From Thermoproteota archaeon (GTDB taxonomy: Archaea > Korarchaeota > Korarchaeia > Korarchaeales > Korarchaeaceae), in the NCBI GenBank assembly GCA_026986575.1, contig JALSOH010000009.1, positions 62,001 through 126,000 on the forward strand: 64,000 nt of DNA. The letters run 5' to 3'. Under the pieces are notes generated by a model, which was given only the letters and a program-made list of their open reading frames with translations, was not told the origin of the DNA and made no database searches. The position numbers were made by a program, and so were the translations under genes. This document shows positions 7,749 to 17,022 of the stretch, piece by piece; the first letter of the stretch is position 1, and each line of letters starts with the position of its first letter.

Positions 7749-9170
7749 CTATCGCCTCAGGAGGACCTTCACATCACCCACTCCCAGCTCGCTCCCCCTT
7801 CCCTTCAAGGTGACCTCCCACAGTGGAACTCTAAACTCCTCGGCCAGTATCCTAGCTATTTCTATCCTGCAGAAGGATCCTTGGCACGTGCCCGTGGTTG
7901 CAGAGGTCCTGAACTTGACGGAGTCCACGCTCGGGATCTTCACCCCAATGCGCTTCATCCTCCTGATCGCCTCCCTTATCTCGGACTCCCTGACTAGGTT
8001 ACACCGGCAGATCACCCTTCCTCTAGCGGTTCCATCCCTGTGGATACCCCTCCTCTCGGCCTTCCACTTCGCCTTCTCCTTCAGATCGATGCCCATTCCC
8101 TCAAGTATCCTGACTACCTCCTTGGCGACAGCCGGGGCCGCCGTCAGTCCCGGAGACCTCATGCCAGCCACGTTCACGAATCCCCAAACATCCTCAGCCC
8201 TGATCACGAAGTCCCCTCCTGTTGGCTCCGGCCTCAGACCGGAGAATGTCCTTATCACTCTGCTAAGGGGAGGGAGGGGCCACATCTCTGATGCTCTCTC
8301 GTAGACCTCCCTCAGTCCCTTTGGAGTGGTGCTCCTATCATCCTTCTCCTCCTTCGGGAGGTCCTGAGCGTTCGGCCCCACCATGAGATGGCCCTGAACC
8401 TCTGTGGTGACCACGATCCCCTTACTCTTCTCGCTAGGGGTGGGGAAGAGCACCCTAGACGGCTTGGGACCGGCATCCTCGTCAAATATGAGGTATTCGC
8501 CCTTTCTAGGTCTTATCTCGAAGTAGTCGATCCCCGCCATCCTAGAAATCTCGTCGGCATGCAGTCCAGCGGCGTTTATCACGACATCGGCCTCCAAGAA
8601 TCCCGTATTGGTCCTTAACCCTTTCACCCTATCCCCGCTCACCTCCACCCCCCTGACCTCCGTATCAAGGTGCACCTTCACCCCGTTGTCGACCGCGTTC
8701 TCCACCAACGCAATCACCGCTTGAGGCGGCGAGATCTGACCGACGGTGGGAGCGTAGAGGGCGGCCTCCACCTTCATTAGGTTCGGTTCCATCGAGAGCG
8801 CTTCATCCCTCTCCAATATCCTCAGCTCCGGGACCCCGTTCCTCTCGCCCCTCCTCAAGAGCTCCTCTAACACCTTCACCTCCGACTCCTCCTTAGCTAT
8901 TACGAGGGCGCCGCTCCAGGCGTGAGGGATGTCCAGCTCCTCCACCCATCGATGCCAGATCCTGTTTCCTTCGACACAGAGCCTAGCCCTATTGGGAAAT
9001 CTGTCTGGGTCATCGTCGTATCCTGCGTGGATGAGGCCGGTATTCGCCTTACTCACTCCCCAACCGACGTCAGCTTTCCTCTCCACTAGATGGACTTCAA
9101 CCTCGTATCGACTCAGCTCCCTAGCTATGCTGGTCCCCACGATTCCAGCGCCTATGATAGCGACCCTCAT
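7749..9170 (-). CDS. glpA: Glycerol-3-phosphate dehydrogenase-like FAD protein with BFD [2Fe-2S] domain
   Basis: The 473-residue protein begins with a DAO-family FAD motif (IIGAGIVGTSIARELSR) and keeps the KANTGLIHAGYD and GLRPEPTGGDFVI segments of GlpA/L2HGDH-type dehydrogenases. From about residue 390 a BFD-like [2Fe-2S] domain follows, with CRC and CQGSFC cysteines. Such fusions occur in anaerobic G3P dehydrogenase GlpA. It probably oxidises sn-glycerol-3-phosphate to dihydroxyacetone phosphate. It lies 25 bases after the GDPD gene, which would supply G3P, supporting the assignment. A related 2-hydroxyacid oxidase role cannot be excluded. Confidence 0.8.
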   Translation of the reverse strand: MRVAIIGAGIVGTSIARELSRYEVEVHLVERKADVGWGVSKANTGLIHAGYDDDPDRFPNRARLCVEGNRIWHRWVEELDIPHAWSGALVIAKEESEVKVLEELLRRGERNGVPELRILERDEALSMEPNLMKVEAALYAPTVGQISPPQAVIALVENAVDNGVKVHLDTEVRGVEVSGDRVKGLRTNTGFLEADVVINAAGLHADEISRMAGIDYFEIRPRKGEYLIFDEDAGPKPSRVLFPTPSEKSKGIVVTTEVQGHLMVGPNAQDLPKEEKDDRSTTPKGLREVYERASEMWPLPPLSRVIRTFSGLRPEPTGGDFVIRAEDVWGFVNVAGMRSPGLTAAPAVAKEVVRILEGMGIDLKEKAKWKAERRGIHRDGTARGRVICRCNLVRESEIREAIRRMKRIGVKIPSVDSVKFRTSATTGTCQGSFCRIEIARILAEEFRVPLWEVTLKGRGSELGVGDVKVLLRR

Positions 9171-9195
9171 GGGATCTAACCCGACCTAACCTAAC

Positions 9196-9936
9196 CTACC
9201 TAAGGCCCATGCTCCTCAGTAGCTTCAGTGCTTTGGGCGGATCGTCGGTGATGACCGCGTCGAAAGTGCCAGCCAGCTCGGGCAGCAGCTGATGGAGGTG
9301 ATCATCGTTAGCGGCCCACAATATCAGCCTGAGCCCCATACTCCTGAGCATCTCCGATGCCGCGGCGAAGCCCTCAATGCCAAGGAGGTCAACTCCCTCC
9401 ACAGGTGCGTTCACGGAGAAAAGCCTCAATTCCCTAGTGAGGGAGGGGATCTTGGCGAGCATCTCCTCGCTATCTATCAGGAGACCTAGCCTCGCTTCAG
9501 GGTCGAGGGACCTCACCCTCCTCAAGGCATTAACGTCGAAGGATGAGTAGAGGACACGATCCGAGGAGCCAGTCTCCCTCACCACCTGGACACATCTCTC
9601 AGCAGCCCTCTCCTCCTTTATCTCCACGTTCACTAGCCTCTCAACTCTGGAGAGGACCTCCCTCAGGGTGGGAACGTGCTGACCCATCCCCAAGTCGGCC
9701 CTCCTTATCTCCGCCAGCGTGAGCTCACCTACCAGCCCGGACATGCTCGATGTCCTGTCCAAGGATTCATCGTGGATCACCACCACCTCTCCGTCGCCTG
9801 TTAGCCTCACGTCTAACTCTACCCCATCGGCTCCGGCCTTCACAGCCTCCTCGAAGGCCAATAACGAGTTCTCGGGATATAGAGCGCTGTATCCTCTATG
9901 GCCGAGCACAAGCACGCTACCAGCTTCCCAGCTCAT
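9196..9936 (-). CDS. Glycerophosphodiester phosphodiesterase
   Basis: The 246-residue TIM-barrel enzyme shows the GDPD hallmarks: [17 protein letters not shown] at the N-terminus with catalytic His-Arg and Glu, [29 protein letters not shown] with metal-binding Glu/Asp and the second catalytic His, and late VNIEIKE-type and WAAND segments. It hydrolyses glycerophosphodiesters to an alcohol and G3P. No signal peptide is present, so it acts in the cytoplasm on imported diesters. A TATA-like element (GTTTAAAAG on the minus strand) lies about 27 bases before the ATG, suggesting a leaderless operon that continues into the GlpA-like genes. Confidence 0.9.
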   Translation of the reverse strand: MSWEAGSVLVLGHRGYSALYPENSLLAFEEAVKAGADGVELDVRLTGDGEVVVIHDESLDRTSSMSGLVGELTLAEIRRADLGMGQHVPTLREVLSRVERLVNVEIKEERAAERCVQVVRETGSSDRVLYSSFDVNALRRVRSLDPEARLGLLIDSEEMLAKIPSLTRELRLFSVNAPVEGVDLLGIEGFAAASEMLRSMGLRLILWAANDDHLHQLLPELAGTFDAVITDDPPKALKLLRSMGLR

Positions 9937-9957
9937 CGAGGTAGGGAGGTGAATGGA

Positions 9958-10018
9958 GCTTTTAAACTGGGTGTCAGTTGACGCCTTTTAAGGAACCGGT
10001 CCTTAGGGCCGCGGAGGT
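9958..10018. promoter_or_regulatory. Divergent promoters with a TAAGGA/TCCTTA inverted repeat
   Basis: Two TATA-like elements face away from each other: TTTAAA at about 9960-9966 for the leftward GDPD operon and CCTTTTAAGG at about 9984-9993 for the rightward transporter. TAAGGA-N5-TCCTTA (9989-10005) overlaps the second one and may be an operator coordinating both units. GGAGGT at 10013-10018 is the ribosome site for ATG 10023. Confidence 0.6.
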
Positions 10019-10022
10019 CAAC

Positions 10023-11299
10023 ATGCCCTCGGACCCGGACTTCAGCTATGGGCGTATATTTGTGCTGGGTTGGGTTTCTTCGGGATAAGCATAATATGGT
10101 CGCTCTACAATGCTTATGTTCCCATTTTCCTGAAGGACTTCGCCCTCTCTTCATTCATCATAGGGATCGTGATGGTCATAGACAACGTGTTCGCGATACT
10201 CCTTCTACCCTACCTCGGCGCCCTCAGCGACAGGACTAGGACCAGATGGGGGAGGAGAAAGCCCTACATAATGGTGGGCGCTCCCCTAGCCGCTCTCATG
10301 TTCGCGCTCATTCCCCTAGCTAGGGAGAGCGCTGACCTGGCGTTGATGATGGGGACCATAATCACGATGAACTTCTTCATGGCCCTCTTCCGTTCCCCTG
10401 TAATAGCTTTCATGCCCGACATCACTCCCTCCCAGTACAGAAGCCAAGCTAACGGGATAATCAACTTCATGGGCGGTGTGGGATCCCTCCTCGTGTACTT
10501 CGCCGGTAAGGTGCTCTACGACATCCATTACTCACTCCCCTTCCTCATCGGAGCTGCCCTCATGCTTCTAGCTAACCTCGTGGTAGTTCTCTTTGTCCCT
10601 GAACCCGAGGAATACAAGCATAAGGGGCAGAAACTCTATCTAAGGGAATTCTTTAGGAAGACGACGGAGGAGAGCTTCGGAGAGCTCAAGGAGAACCTCA
10701 AAGACGTGTTTTCCAGTGGTGAGAGGAGCCTGTTCTTCATGCTCCTCTCAATACTGCTGTGGTTCATAGCCTTCAACTCGCTGGAGACATTCTTCACCAG
10801 CTACGCCAAGTTCAGGCTTGGGATAGGCGAATCCACAGGAGCCCTCATACTGGGATTCGTGGCCCTCGGCTTTATACTCTTCTCACTACCAGCCGGGTTC
10901 ATAGGCGCGAGGTTCGGCAGGAGAAGGACTATTTCGCTGGGTCTCATACTGATCACGGTCATAATGCTGCTCGCCATCCAAGCGAGCGACTCCCCCAACG
11001 TCCTACCACTCTTCTCGGGCCTCTTCTTCTTGGGAGGATTGGGATGGGCTCTGGTGAACGTGAACTCCCTTCCCATGATCGTGGACATGACCGTGGATGA
11101 GAAACTGGGCGGGTATACGGGACTCTACTATTTCTTCTCCCAGGCGGCCAACATATTCGCTCCTCCCCTAGCTGGGCTCTTCATAGACGCTCTGGGATAC
11201 GATTCCCTCCTCCCATTCGCAATAGTTTTCTTCGCGGCCTCCCTACTGACCATGCAGTTCGTTAGGAGGGGTGAGATTAAGGTACTCGATCAACTGTAG
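10023..11299 (+). CDS. MFS transporter (SLC45/GPH-like), frameshift near the N-terminus
   Basis: The protein has about 12 membrane segments, the MFS loop DRTRTRWGRRKPYI between TM2 and TM3, and the layout of SLC45/GPH sugar-type carriers. ATG 10023 has a perfectly placed GGAGGT but its frame (MPSDPDFSYGRIFVLGW) stops after about 21 codons, while the long frame continues as GFFGISIIWSLYN from TTG 10070. Joined, they read as one continuous N-terminus. A single base seems to be missing in GGGTTGGGTTTC at about 10067-10077, or translation starts at TTG 10070. Being divergent from the GDPD/G3P operon, it may import glycerophosphodiesters, glycerol phosphate or a sugar. Confidence 0.82.
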
Positions 11300-11476
11300 G
11301 CTTCCTTCCACATCACGCCTTCCTCCTTTCAACCCAACTAACCAATTCAAACAAACAAATTTATATTCACTTTACCACAATTCAACTTATTTTTTACGAA
11401 CAAAGTCGCTTATATCTTATTGACTGAGTCGCTGGTAAACAAGATTGTTTGTATCTAAGTAGTTTACCTTAGACTC
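11300..11476. other. AT-rich intergenic region
   Basis: No coding signal is seen. It is AT-rich with TTTATATTC, CTTATATC and a short palindrome AAACAA-GA-TTGTTT (11437-11450). These are probably promoter elements of the decaying ATPase gene that follows. Confidence 0.4.
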
Positions 11477-12731
11477 GTGAGCGTCAGGGAGAGATTAAGG
11501 CTGGTGCTCAGGGAATGGGAGGTCCTAGGCCCTCCCCCCTCCAGCCAAGCCGAGGCGAGTCGATCACTGAGTCCTCAAGCTACCCCACATCGTGGATGTC
11601 GTCGGGGTCAGGAGGGCATGGAAGACGTACCTCCTCTATTACTGGGCTAAGCGACTCATGGACGAGGGAGAGAACGTCATCTACCTGAACTTTGAGGACA
11701 GGAGGCTTCACCCCTTGGACTGGGATTTAATCGAGGAGGTGGAGAGACAGGCCCTACTTAAGGGCAGGACGTATTTGATGCTCGATGAGGTGCAAGAGTT
11801 TCCTGAATGGGGAAGATGGGCTAGGAGCCTGTACGACAGGCGGAGGGAGGTGAAGCTCATCGTGAGATCTACCTCTAGGATCCTCCAGCCCGAGATCTCG
11901 TCCCTGCTGACGGGGAGGCATGTTACCCTCAAGTTGTTCCCACTAAACTTCCTTGAATTCATAACATCCAAGGATATACACCTGAAGGGGTTGCCCGAGG
12001 AAGAGAGCCTGTTAATGAACCTCTTCGACGAGTACTTGCGGTGGGGCGCCTTCCCTGAGGTGACCCTCCTCGAGGAGAAGGGCTTGCTGCTCAGGTCTTA
12101 CTACGAGGACATTCTCTACAGGGATCTAGTGGGCAGGTTCGGAATCAGGGAGGTCCAGACAATGGAAAGCTTCCTCAAGTACCTGCTGACCAAAGTTGGC
12201 AGGCCGTTCAGCATAAGGAGGGCCAAGAACTTCTTGGCTTCCTATGGTATAAGCGCCGGCACTAGGACTATATTTAGATCCACGGGAATGTTGGAGGAAA
12301 TATTCCTTTTCTTCTTCGTTCAAGCGTACGGCAAGGTGAAAGATGCTCTAAGGCATCCCAGAAAGGCCTACACGGTTGACTTGGGGCTGAAGAGGTTAGC
12401 TACCACCAAGGAGGACAGGGGGGCTGAACTCGAAAATCTGATTTTCCTGCACTTCAAGAGGAACGGCGAGGAGATCAGGTACTGGAAGGGAGATAAGGGA
12501 GAGGTAGATTTGCTCATCATGGGAAAGTACACGGTTCAGGTCGCTTGGGAGCTCACTTCGGATAACGAGAGGAGGGAGTTGGCTCCTCTGGTGGAGTGTG
12601 CTAAGAGGGATAGAGTGAAACCTTTACTGGTTACTTACGAACAAGAGGACGTGATAGAGAGGGAGGGCATGAAAATAAGGGTTATTCCAGCCTACAAGCT
12701 GTTATTAGAGAGTAGAGTAATGATTTCTTAA
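11477..12731 (+). pseudogene. AAA_14/DUF4143-type archaeal ATPase, apparently decayed
   Basis: The long open part (GTG 11592 to 12731, 379 codons) matches ATPases of the AAA_14 plus DUF4143 type: TYLMLDEVQEFPEWGRWARSLYD as Walker B region, a Ser/Thr-Arg sensor region, and a C-terminal EVDLLI nuclease-like fold. Three lesions are seen at the N-terminus. The usual start region reads VSVRERLRLVLREWEVLG from GTG 11477 but then shifts frame at a C-run near 11535. A TGA (11568-11570) follows in the main frame. The P-loop reads GVRRAWKT, with Trp in place of the essential second Gly. It is probably a dead or dying copy of a mobile or defence-linked ATPase family. Confidence 0.65.
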
Positions 12732-12920
12732 AAGGAGCGTAGCAGCTTAGACACATATCACAAAAATCTCACTAAAGATCTAACGAACCTAGGGACGGTC
12801 ATTAGGTGGATCCATGGCATAAAGGTGAGCTACCTCCTCAACTCGGTAAAGATGACTCATCGGCTTCTTACCGAGGGTTCTAGTGGGATTTCCCCTCCAC
12901 CGGGAAATACATTATCGTAA
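12732..12920 (+). pseudogene. Possible fragment of a second archaeal ATPase gene
   Basis: Directly after the ATPase stop, the same strand reads an open stretch without a start codon: SLDTYHKNLTKDLTNLGTVIR, then WIHGIKVSYLLNSVKM. The composition is protein-like and resembles the middle of archaeal AAA ATPases (a segment after the ATPase core), but this is from memory only. It ends at TAA 12918. It may be left over from another, mostly deleted, copy. Confidence 0.3.
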
Positions 12921-12943
12921 TCACAATCATGAAGAGCGACCGA

Positions 12944-13339
12944 TCACCTTATGGGCCTTACTCCTTCGGCCCACGCTACTTTCGCTTGGTCTGAATCTAA
13001 GGTCAGAAGAGGTGAAGCTTCCTCGATGGACAGGGCGACGTATATGGAGTCGTAGACCGTTATCCTATGTTTTAGTGCGATCTCGAAGGCTTTATCCAAA
13101 TACCGGGCCTGAGGCTTCAAAATCACGTTGTGCTCGATGAATTCCCTCAACAGAGAGAACGCCTCCTTAGCATTCTCCTCAGAGATCCTACCCGAAAGAG
13201 AAGCAGCCCAGATGGCATTGGCTGTCTCCTTCTGGAGCAGATCGACCGACAGGAACAGGTCCGAGACATCGAGTAGGCTCTCCCATCCCTCCTCCTTCAG
13301 GATTATGGCAGTCAGGGCCGATGCGTCAATGACTATCAC
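12944..13339 (-). CDS. vapC: VapC-type PIN-domain toxin
   Basis: The 131-residue PIN domain has the first catalytic Asp in MIVIDASALTAI, a Glu in LLQKETANAIW, and Asp residues in ITVYDSIYVALS and TLDSDQAK. These form the metal-binding nuclease site of VapC RNases. Length and layout are standard. The start overlaps the upstream antitoxin by 14 bases. It is most similar within this window to the VapC at 47152-47565 (same ALKHxITVYDxxYV block). Confidence 0.9.
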   Translation of the reverse strand: MIVIDASALTAIILKEEGWESLLDVSDLFLSVDLLQKETANAIWAASLSGRISEENAKEAFSLLREFIEHNVILKPQARYLDKAFEIALKHRITVYDSIYVALSIEEASPLLTLDSDQAKVAWAEGVRPIR

Positions 13340-13559
13340 GGTCCTCCCTCACTAGCTTAGCGGAAGACCCCTTCTGGAGGGACCAAGGGGCTTTTCTCAA
13401 CTTTTCCCTTATTCTTTCCTTGCTCTCTTTAGCCTCCATCTCCCTTATCTTCAGTTCAACGAACTTCCTCAGCTCCTCAGACCAATTCACCCTTTCCTTA
13501 AACGCCTCCATCTTTCTCTTCAAATCCCTTTTTACCTTGAATGACACTACCTCGGACAC
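13326..13559 (-). CDS. vapB: VapB-type antitoxin
   Basis: The 77-residue protein pairs with the overlapping VapC. The N-terminus (VVSFKVKRDLKRKMEAF) looks like a ribbon-helix-helix DNA-binding strand and helix; WSEELRKFV and a charged C-terminal tail follow, which would wrap the toxin. It is a paralogue of the antitoxin at 46928-47155. The start is GTG 13559. Direct repeats in the promoter suggest autoregulation. Confidence 0.85.
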   Translation of the reverse strand: MSEVVSFKVKRDLKRKMEAFKERVNWSEELRKFVELKIREMEAKESKERIREKLRKAPWSLQKGSSAKLVREDRDSH

Positions 13560-13561
13560 AT

Positions 13562-13587
13562 GCGTTATACCCTAGCGTTATATTTAG
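13562..13587 (-). promoter_or_regulatory. VapBC promoter with direct repeats
   Basis: Read on the minus strand, TATAACGC occurs twice (13575-13582 and 13562-13569), 13 bases apart, directly before the antitoxin start. TAAATATAAC at the outer copy is a likely TATA box. The pair is a good candidate operator for the VapB/VapC complex. Confidence 0.55.
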
Positions 13588-13828
13588 GGTTTACTATTAG
13601 TATTACACAGCTAAGGCCTTGGTGAAGCCGAGAACATCACTCGCCGTCGATGTCCGTAGAGGATTCTCCCATTCTCGAGCAACTTCCTTTCCCTGATGAA
13701 CCATACGAATATAGAGAAGAGCAACATTATCCATCTATTTTTGGCGCGCGATCTATTTTTCTCACATCAAGAATACGGGCAAGGGAGTCGTTCACGCTCA
13801 TACACGGGGGGCTCAGTTCAGTTAATTC

Positions 13829-14170
13829 TCACATCACCTCTATCCTCTTCTTAACGAATTTGAGGTACCAATCCTCCTCCTCAGGCCTCAACAGGTGTAT
13901 CTCGACGGGAGCGTCCACACCTACTGCCTCTAATATCTTTGCCACAAGCTTAGATCTCTCTCCGACCGATTTGGGGACTCTACGCGATACCACCATGATG
14001 TCCACATCGCTAGACGGCGTGTCCATGCCTTCAGCAACCGAGCCGAACAGGTAGACTCTAACTTCCCCAAATATCTCCTCTGCAATCTCCTTGACGACCT
14101 TAGCTATCCTGACAGGATCTCTCCTGTACCTCTCCTCCTCCCTCACGAGGTCTATCAGGTGCTCAAACAT
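13829..14170 (-). CDS. MNT-type minimal nucleotidyltransferase (antitoxin)
   Basis: The 113-residue protein has the Pol-beta nucleotidyltransferase motif GSVAEGMDTPSSDVDIMVV (GS...DxD), so the catalytic site is intact. Minimal nucleotidyltransferases paired with HEPN proteins act as antitoxins, some by AMPylating the HEPN toxin. It overlaps the upstream HEPN gene by 8 bases. This is the only apparently intact HEPN/MNT pair of three in this window. Confidence 0.88.
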   Translation of the reverse strand: MFEHLIDLVREEERYRRDPVRIAKVVKEIAEEIFGEVRVYLFGSVAEGMDTPSSDVDIMVVSRRVPKSVGERSKLVAKILEAVGVDAPVEIHLLRPEEEDWYLKFVKKRIEVM

Positions 14171-14549
14171 ACCTCCTCACCAGCTCGAATATGGAGAGAG
14201 CGACCTCCATCATACTCACCACTTCTTCCTCGTAAAACTCGGCTGGTAGATATCTGGAGGTCATGTAAGCGTTTTCCAAGTTCGACAAGCTGTTTATATT
14301 CTCTCTCAGGAATTCCATTATCTCCTCATCGCCTAAGGACTTGGAGAGGAGCTTGAGCAGCCTCCTTATCGAGTGAGTCCTCGGGTAGTCACCGGTCCTC
14401 CGGAAGAGTGCATACTTGAGGATCAGCTCGGAGGCTTGGTGGAAGTGGAAAGCTGCTAGGTCAAGAACTCCCTCTTCTAAGAGCCTCTTGCCTACCTCGA
14501 GGAACTTTTCAGCCCTCTCCCTTAGGAACTCCCCCTCCTCTCTCCTCAT
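14163..14549 (-). CDS. HEPN-domain protein (toxin partner of MNT)
   Basis: The 128-residue all-helical protein has the HEPN features AAFHFHQASELILKYALF and a YPRTHSIRRLL segment containing R-x-H near the expected RNase motif. HEPN proteins of this type are usually RNases or their inactive relatives. It is first in a two-gene operon with the MNT gene. A TATA-like ATATTTAGG lies upstream on the minus strand. Confidence 0.85.
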   Translation of the reverse strand: MRREEGEFLRERAEKFLEVGKRLLEEGVLDLAAFHFHQASELILKYALFRRTGDYPRTHSIRRLLKLLSKSLGDEEIMEFLRENINSLSNLENAYMTSRYLPAEFYEEEVVSMMEVALSIFELVRRYV

Positions 14550-14736
14550 TCAATGTACCTGAGATGTCTTCCTAAATATCCTTTCCTACTGAGAATGTCA
14601 CGAACATGCTTTCAGGGATGAGACTTGCGGAGGCGGGAGCGACCTTCCCTCTAGGTCCATGAGAATACGCTCCGGAAATCAAGGACTATTACCCCCGAGG
14701 ATTCGGCTAGTTCAACCGCACCAGACCCGCCACAGG

Positions 14737-15603
14737 TCATGATGCTCCTAGATGAGCCCTCAGGAAGGTGAGCACCTTCTTCCCGTACTCATCGGGCTCC
14801 GCCTCCATCACCCTAACGTGAGCCCCCTCACCGATCCACAGCTCCACGTGGGGATTGACCCTTCTATTCAGGGCGACGAATTCCTCCGCCTCCTCTACCT
14901 TGACCAGGGGATCCTGCCTTCCCACGATTATGAGGAGGGGCCTCACCACCCTCCCAGCGTATCCCATGACGTTGACATTCTCCACTCCTGTCAGCGTCTT
15001 GGCGAAGACCCTGACGAGGGGATAGAGGAAGGAGGGCAGATTAGCGAAGTACTTCAGCCCCCTAGCTGCGCTCCTGTCCGCGTAAAATGGAGGACTGTCA
15101 GCCACCCCCACATCGGCCATATCATCAGCTAACGCCCCTATGGTCACGATCCCTCCCATGGAGTAGCCGATCAGCGCAACTTTCACATTCTCTCCCCTTC
15201 TGGAGCGGATCCATTCTAGGGCTGCCTTGAGATCGAGCAGTTCCATGTTGCCGAATGTGGTGTATCTCCCACCGCTCCTCCCGTGGGCCCTGAAGTCGAA
15301 GGTCAATATGTTGTAATCCTCATCAGCCAAGTACTCCATCATCCTCCTTATGTAAAAAGCCCACCTGCTCACCGTGTAACCGTGGAGGAGCACCACCGTC
15401 TTATCGCTCCCCCTGTCTATCCACCACCCCTCAAGCCTGAGGCCGTTATCTGTGGTCAAAGTTACCTCCTCGTAATCGAGGTCCAGGTCGGAGGGAGTCC
15501 ACTCTCCAACGTACCTGGGAGGCCTCACCAGCCTATAGCTCACGTAAAAAACGAAGAGGAGGAAAGCGCCTAGGGCAGCGAGGATGGCTACTAGGTAGAT
15601 CAT
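14737..15603 (-). CDS. Membrane-anchored alpha/beta hydrolase
   Basis: An N-terminal helix (MIYLVAILAALGAFLLFVFYV) is followed by an alpha/beta-hydrolase fold: VVLLHGYTVSRW oxyanion region, nucleophile elbow GYSMGG, acid GRQDPLV and His in EGAHVRV. It probably hydrolyses an ester or peptide near the membrane. ATG 15603 is preferred over 15627 because GGAGG precedes it and it overlaps the stop of the upstream transporter gene (ATGA). The coupling suggests that it processes a compound carried by that transporter. Confidence 0.82.
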   Translation of the reverse strand: MIYLVAILAALGAFLLFVFYVSYRLVRPPRYVGEWTPSDLDLDYEEVTLTTDNGLRLEGWWIDRGSDKTVVLLHGYTVSRWAFYIRRMMEYLADEDYNILTFDFRAHGRSGGRYTTFGNMELLDLKAALEWIRSRRGENVKVALIGYSMGGIVTIGALADDMADVGVADSPPFYADRSAARGLKYFANLPSFLYPLVRVFAKTLTGVENVNVMGYAGRVVRPLLIIVGRQDPLVKVEEAEEFVALNRRVNPHVELWIGEGAHVRVMEAEPDEYGKKVLTFLRAHLGAS

Positions 15604-16883
15604 CTCTCCAGCCTCCTCATACTCCATATCAGTGGTATAGAAGCCAAGACCAGTATTGCCCCTATCGGGAAGAGGATCCTGTAGTTCCCTCCAGCTAGGT
15701 CGACGATCGCTCCTCCTATCACGCCAGCGAGGAGTATTGGTAGAGACCTAGTAGCCTCGAAGAACCCGTAATAGCGGCCGGTCAGCTCCTCCCTCTCATA
15801 GCTGGTCAGCAGATCCCCTATGACCGGGAAGGAGGAGGCCATGAGCATCCCCCAGCCTATCCCGGCTACGGCCAGCGCTGCCGCTACCTCCATCTTAGTG
15901 CTTATGGTCCAGGCCCACAGCTGGGGTAGGGCGAACACCACGCTCCCCGCAACGATGCTTATCCTCCTCCCGATCCTGTCGTAGATGATCCCTCCGGGAA
16001 TGGAACCGACTAGGACCGTGATGTTGAACAGTGCCATGAGGAGGAGTCCCAGCGAGGTGACAGCCTTCACATCCAGCTCACTGGCAGCTCCTCTGAGGAT
16101 GTAAGCCAGTATGCCGAAGAGAAAGATGGCTACGAACTCGAAGCTCAGCCACCACATGACCTGGGCCGTGTAGAACCTGAGGAAGTCCCGGTTGGAGAAT
16201 ATGCTCCTCACGTACTCCCAGATACCCTCCTCCCTATCTGCATGGATTTCAGGCTCCTTCACCACGAAGTAGACCACGAGAGCGCTCACCAGCAGGAAAG
16301 CTGCCGTTATGAGGAAGGGGATCTGCAAGTAGGGCGTGCTCGCGAGGGCCTTGATTCCCGATCCGCCGGTCGACTCGACGGCCATGGCCATGAGCACCCC
16401 GGCGAGTCCGAAGAGGAAGAGGTTACCCGCCCACTCGAAGAGGGTGATGATGCCGCTGGCTTTTCCTCTCTGACCGCTCTCCACGGTGTCGGGCATCAAG
16501 GCCCTGTATTGAGCGGTGTACACGTGCAGGGAAAGGTACAGGAAGGCGAGCGTGAGCGAAAAGCCCAGCAAACCCACACCGGAAAAGTAAGCGAGATAAA
16601 TGGAGATGGATGCTAGGGCGGCTAGGATCCCCCCAACCGCGACGAACGGCTTCCTTCGACCGTGCTTCGACCTCATGATATCGCTGTAATAGCCGAGGAT
16701 GGGAGGGATGACCATCCCTATCAGCCCCTCTAAGGCTAGGACGCTCCCCTTAATGAAGGCGGATTCCGTGTAACTGGATAGAAGGGGGAAGGATAAGCCC
16801 TTGTTAAGTGCCCATCCAGTGCTCCTAGCGAATCCGAGGAAGGCCAGGCTCAGGACAGTGATCCACTTGAACCTCGTCCTCAT
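15600..16883 (-). CDS. MFS transporter (SLC45/GPH-like)
   Basis: The roughly 427-residue protein has 12 predicted membrane segments and the TM2-TM3 loop SDIMRSKHGRRKPFVAVG. It is a distant relative of the carrier at 10023-11299. ATG 16883 is favoured over TTG 16907, since a TATA-like AGTTTTAATT on the minus strand lies about 28 bases before it (leaderless start). It is translationally coupled to the hydrolase. The substrate may be a sugar, glycoside or organic acid. Confidence 0.82.
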   Translation of the reverse strand: MRTRFKWITVLSLAFLGFARSTGWALNKGLSFPLLSSYTESAFIKGSVLALEGLIGMVIPPILGYYSDIMRSKHGRRKPFVAVGGILAALASISIYLAYFSGVGLLGFSLTLAFLYLSLHVYTAQYRALMPDTVESGQRGKASGIITLFEWAGNLFLFGLAGVLMAMAVESTGGSGIKALASTPYLQIPFLITAAFLLVSALVVYFVVKEPEIHADREEGIWEYVRSIFSNRDFLRFYTAQVMWWLSFEFVAIFLFGILAYILRGAASELDVKAVTSLGLLLMALFNITVLVGSIPGGIIYDRIGRRISIVAGSVVFALPQLWAWTISTKMEVAAALAVAGIGWGMLMASSFPVIGDLLTSYEREELTGRYYGFFEATRSLPILLAGVIGGAIVDLAGGNYRILFPIGAILVLASIPLIWSMRRLER

Positions 16884-17022
16884 CGCGTCATGCAACAGCC
16901 AAATCAATTAAAACTGAAGTTCTAAACACAATCAGTTCTAAGGGATCGCGCGGAGGAGGTGATCCCCTACCAACACCACCTCTAACGGTTAAACTATTTA
17001 GTGCCTCCTTCTATACAATACG

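Noticed and set aside
9181-9205. Telomere-like CCTAA repeats
   Set aside because: Only three short imperfect units in a 25-base gap; probably chance.
13650-14054. Plus-strand ORF of 134 codons
   Set aside because: Most of it is antisense to the well-supported MNT gene; the first 60 codons have no recognisable features.
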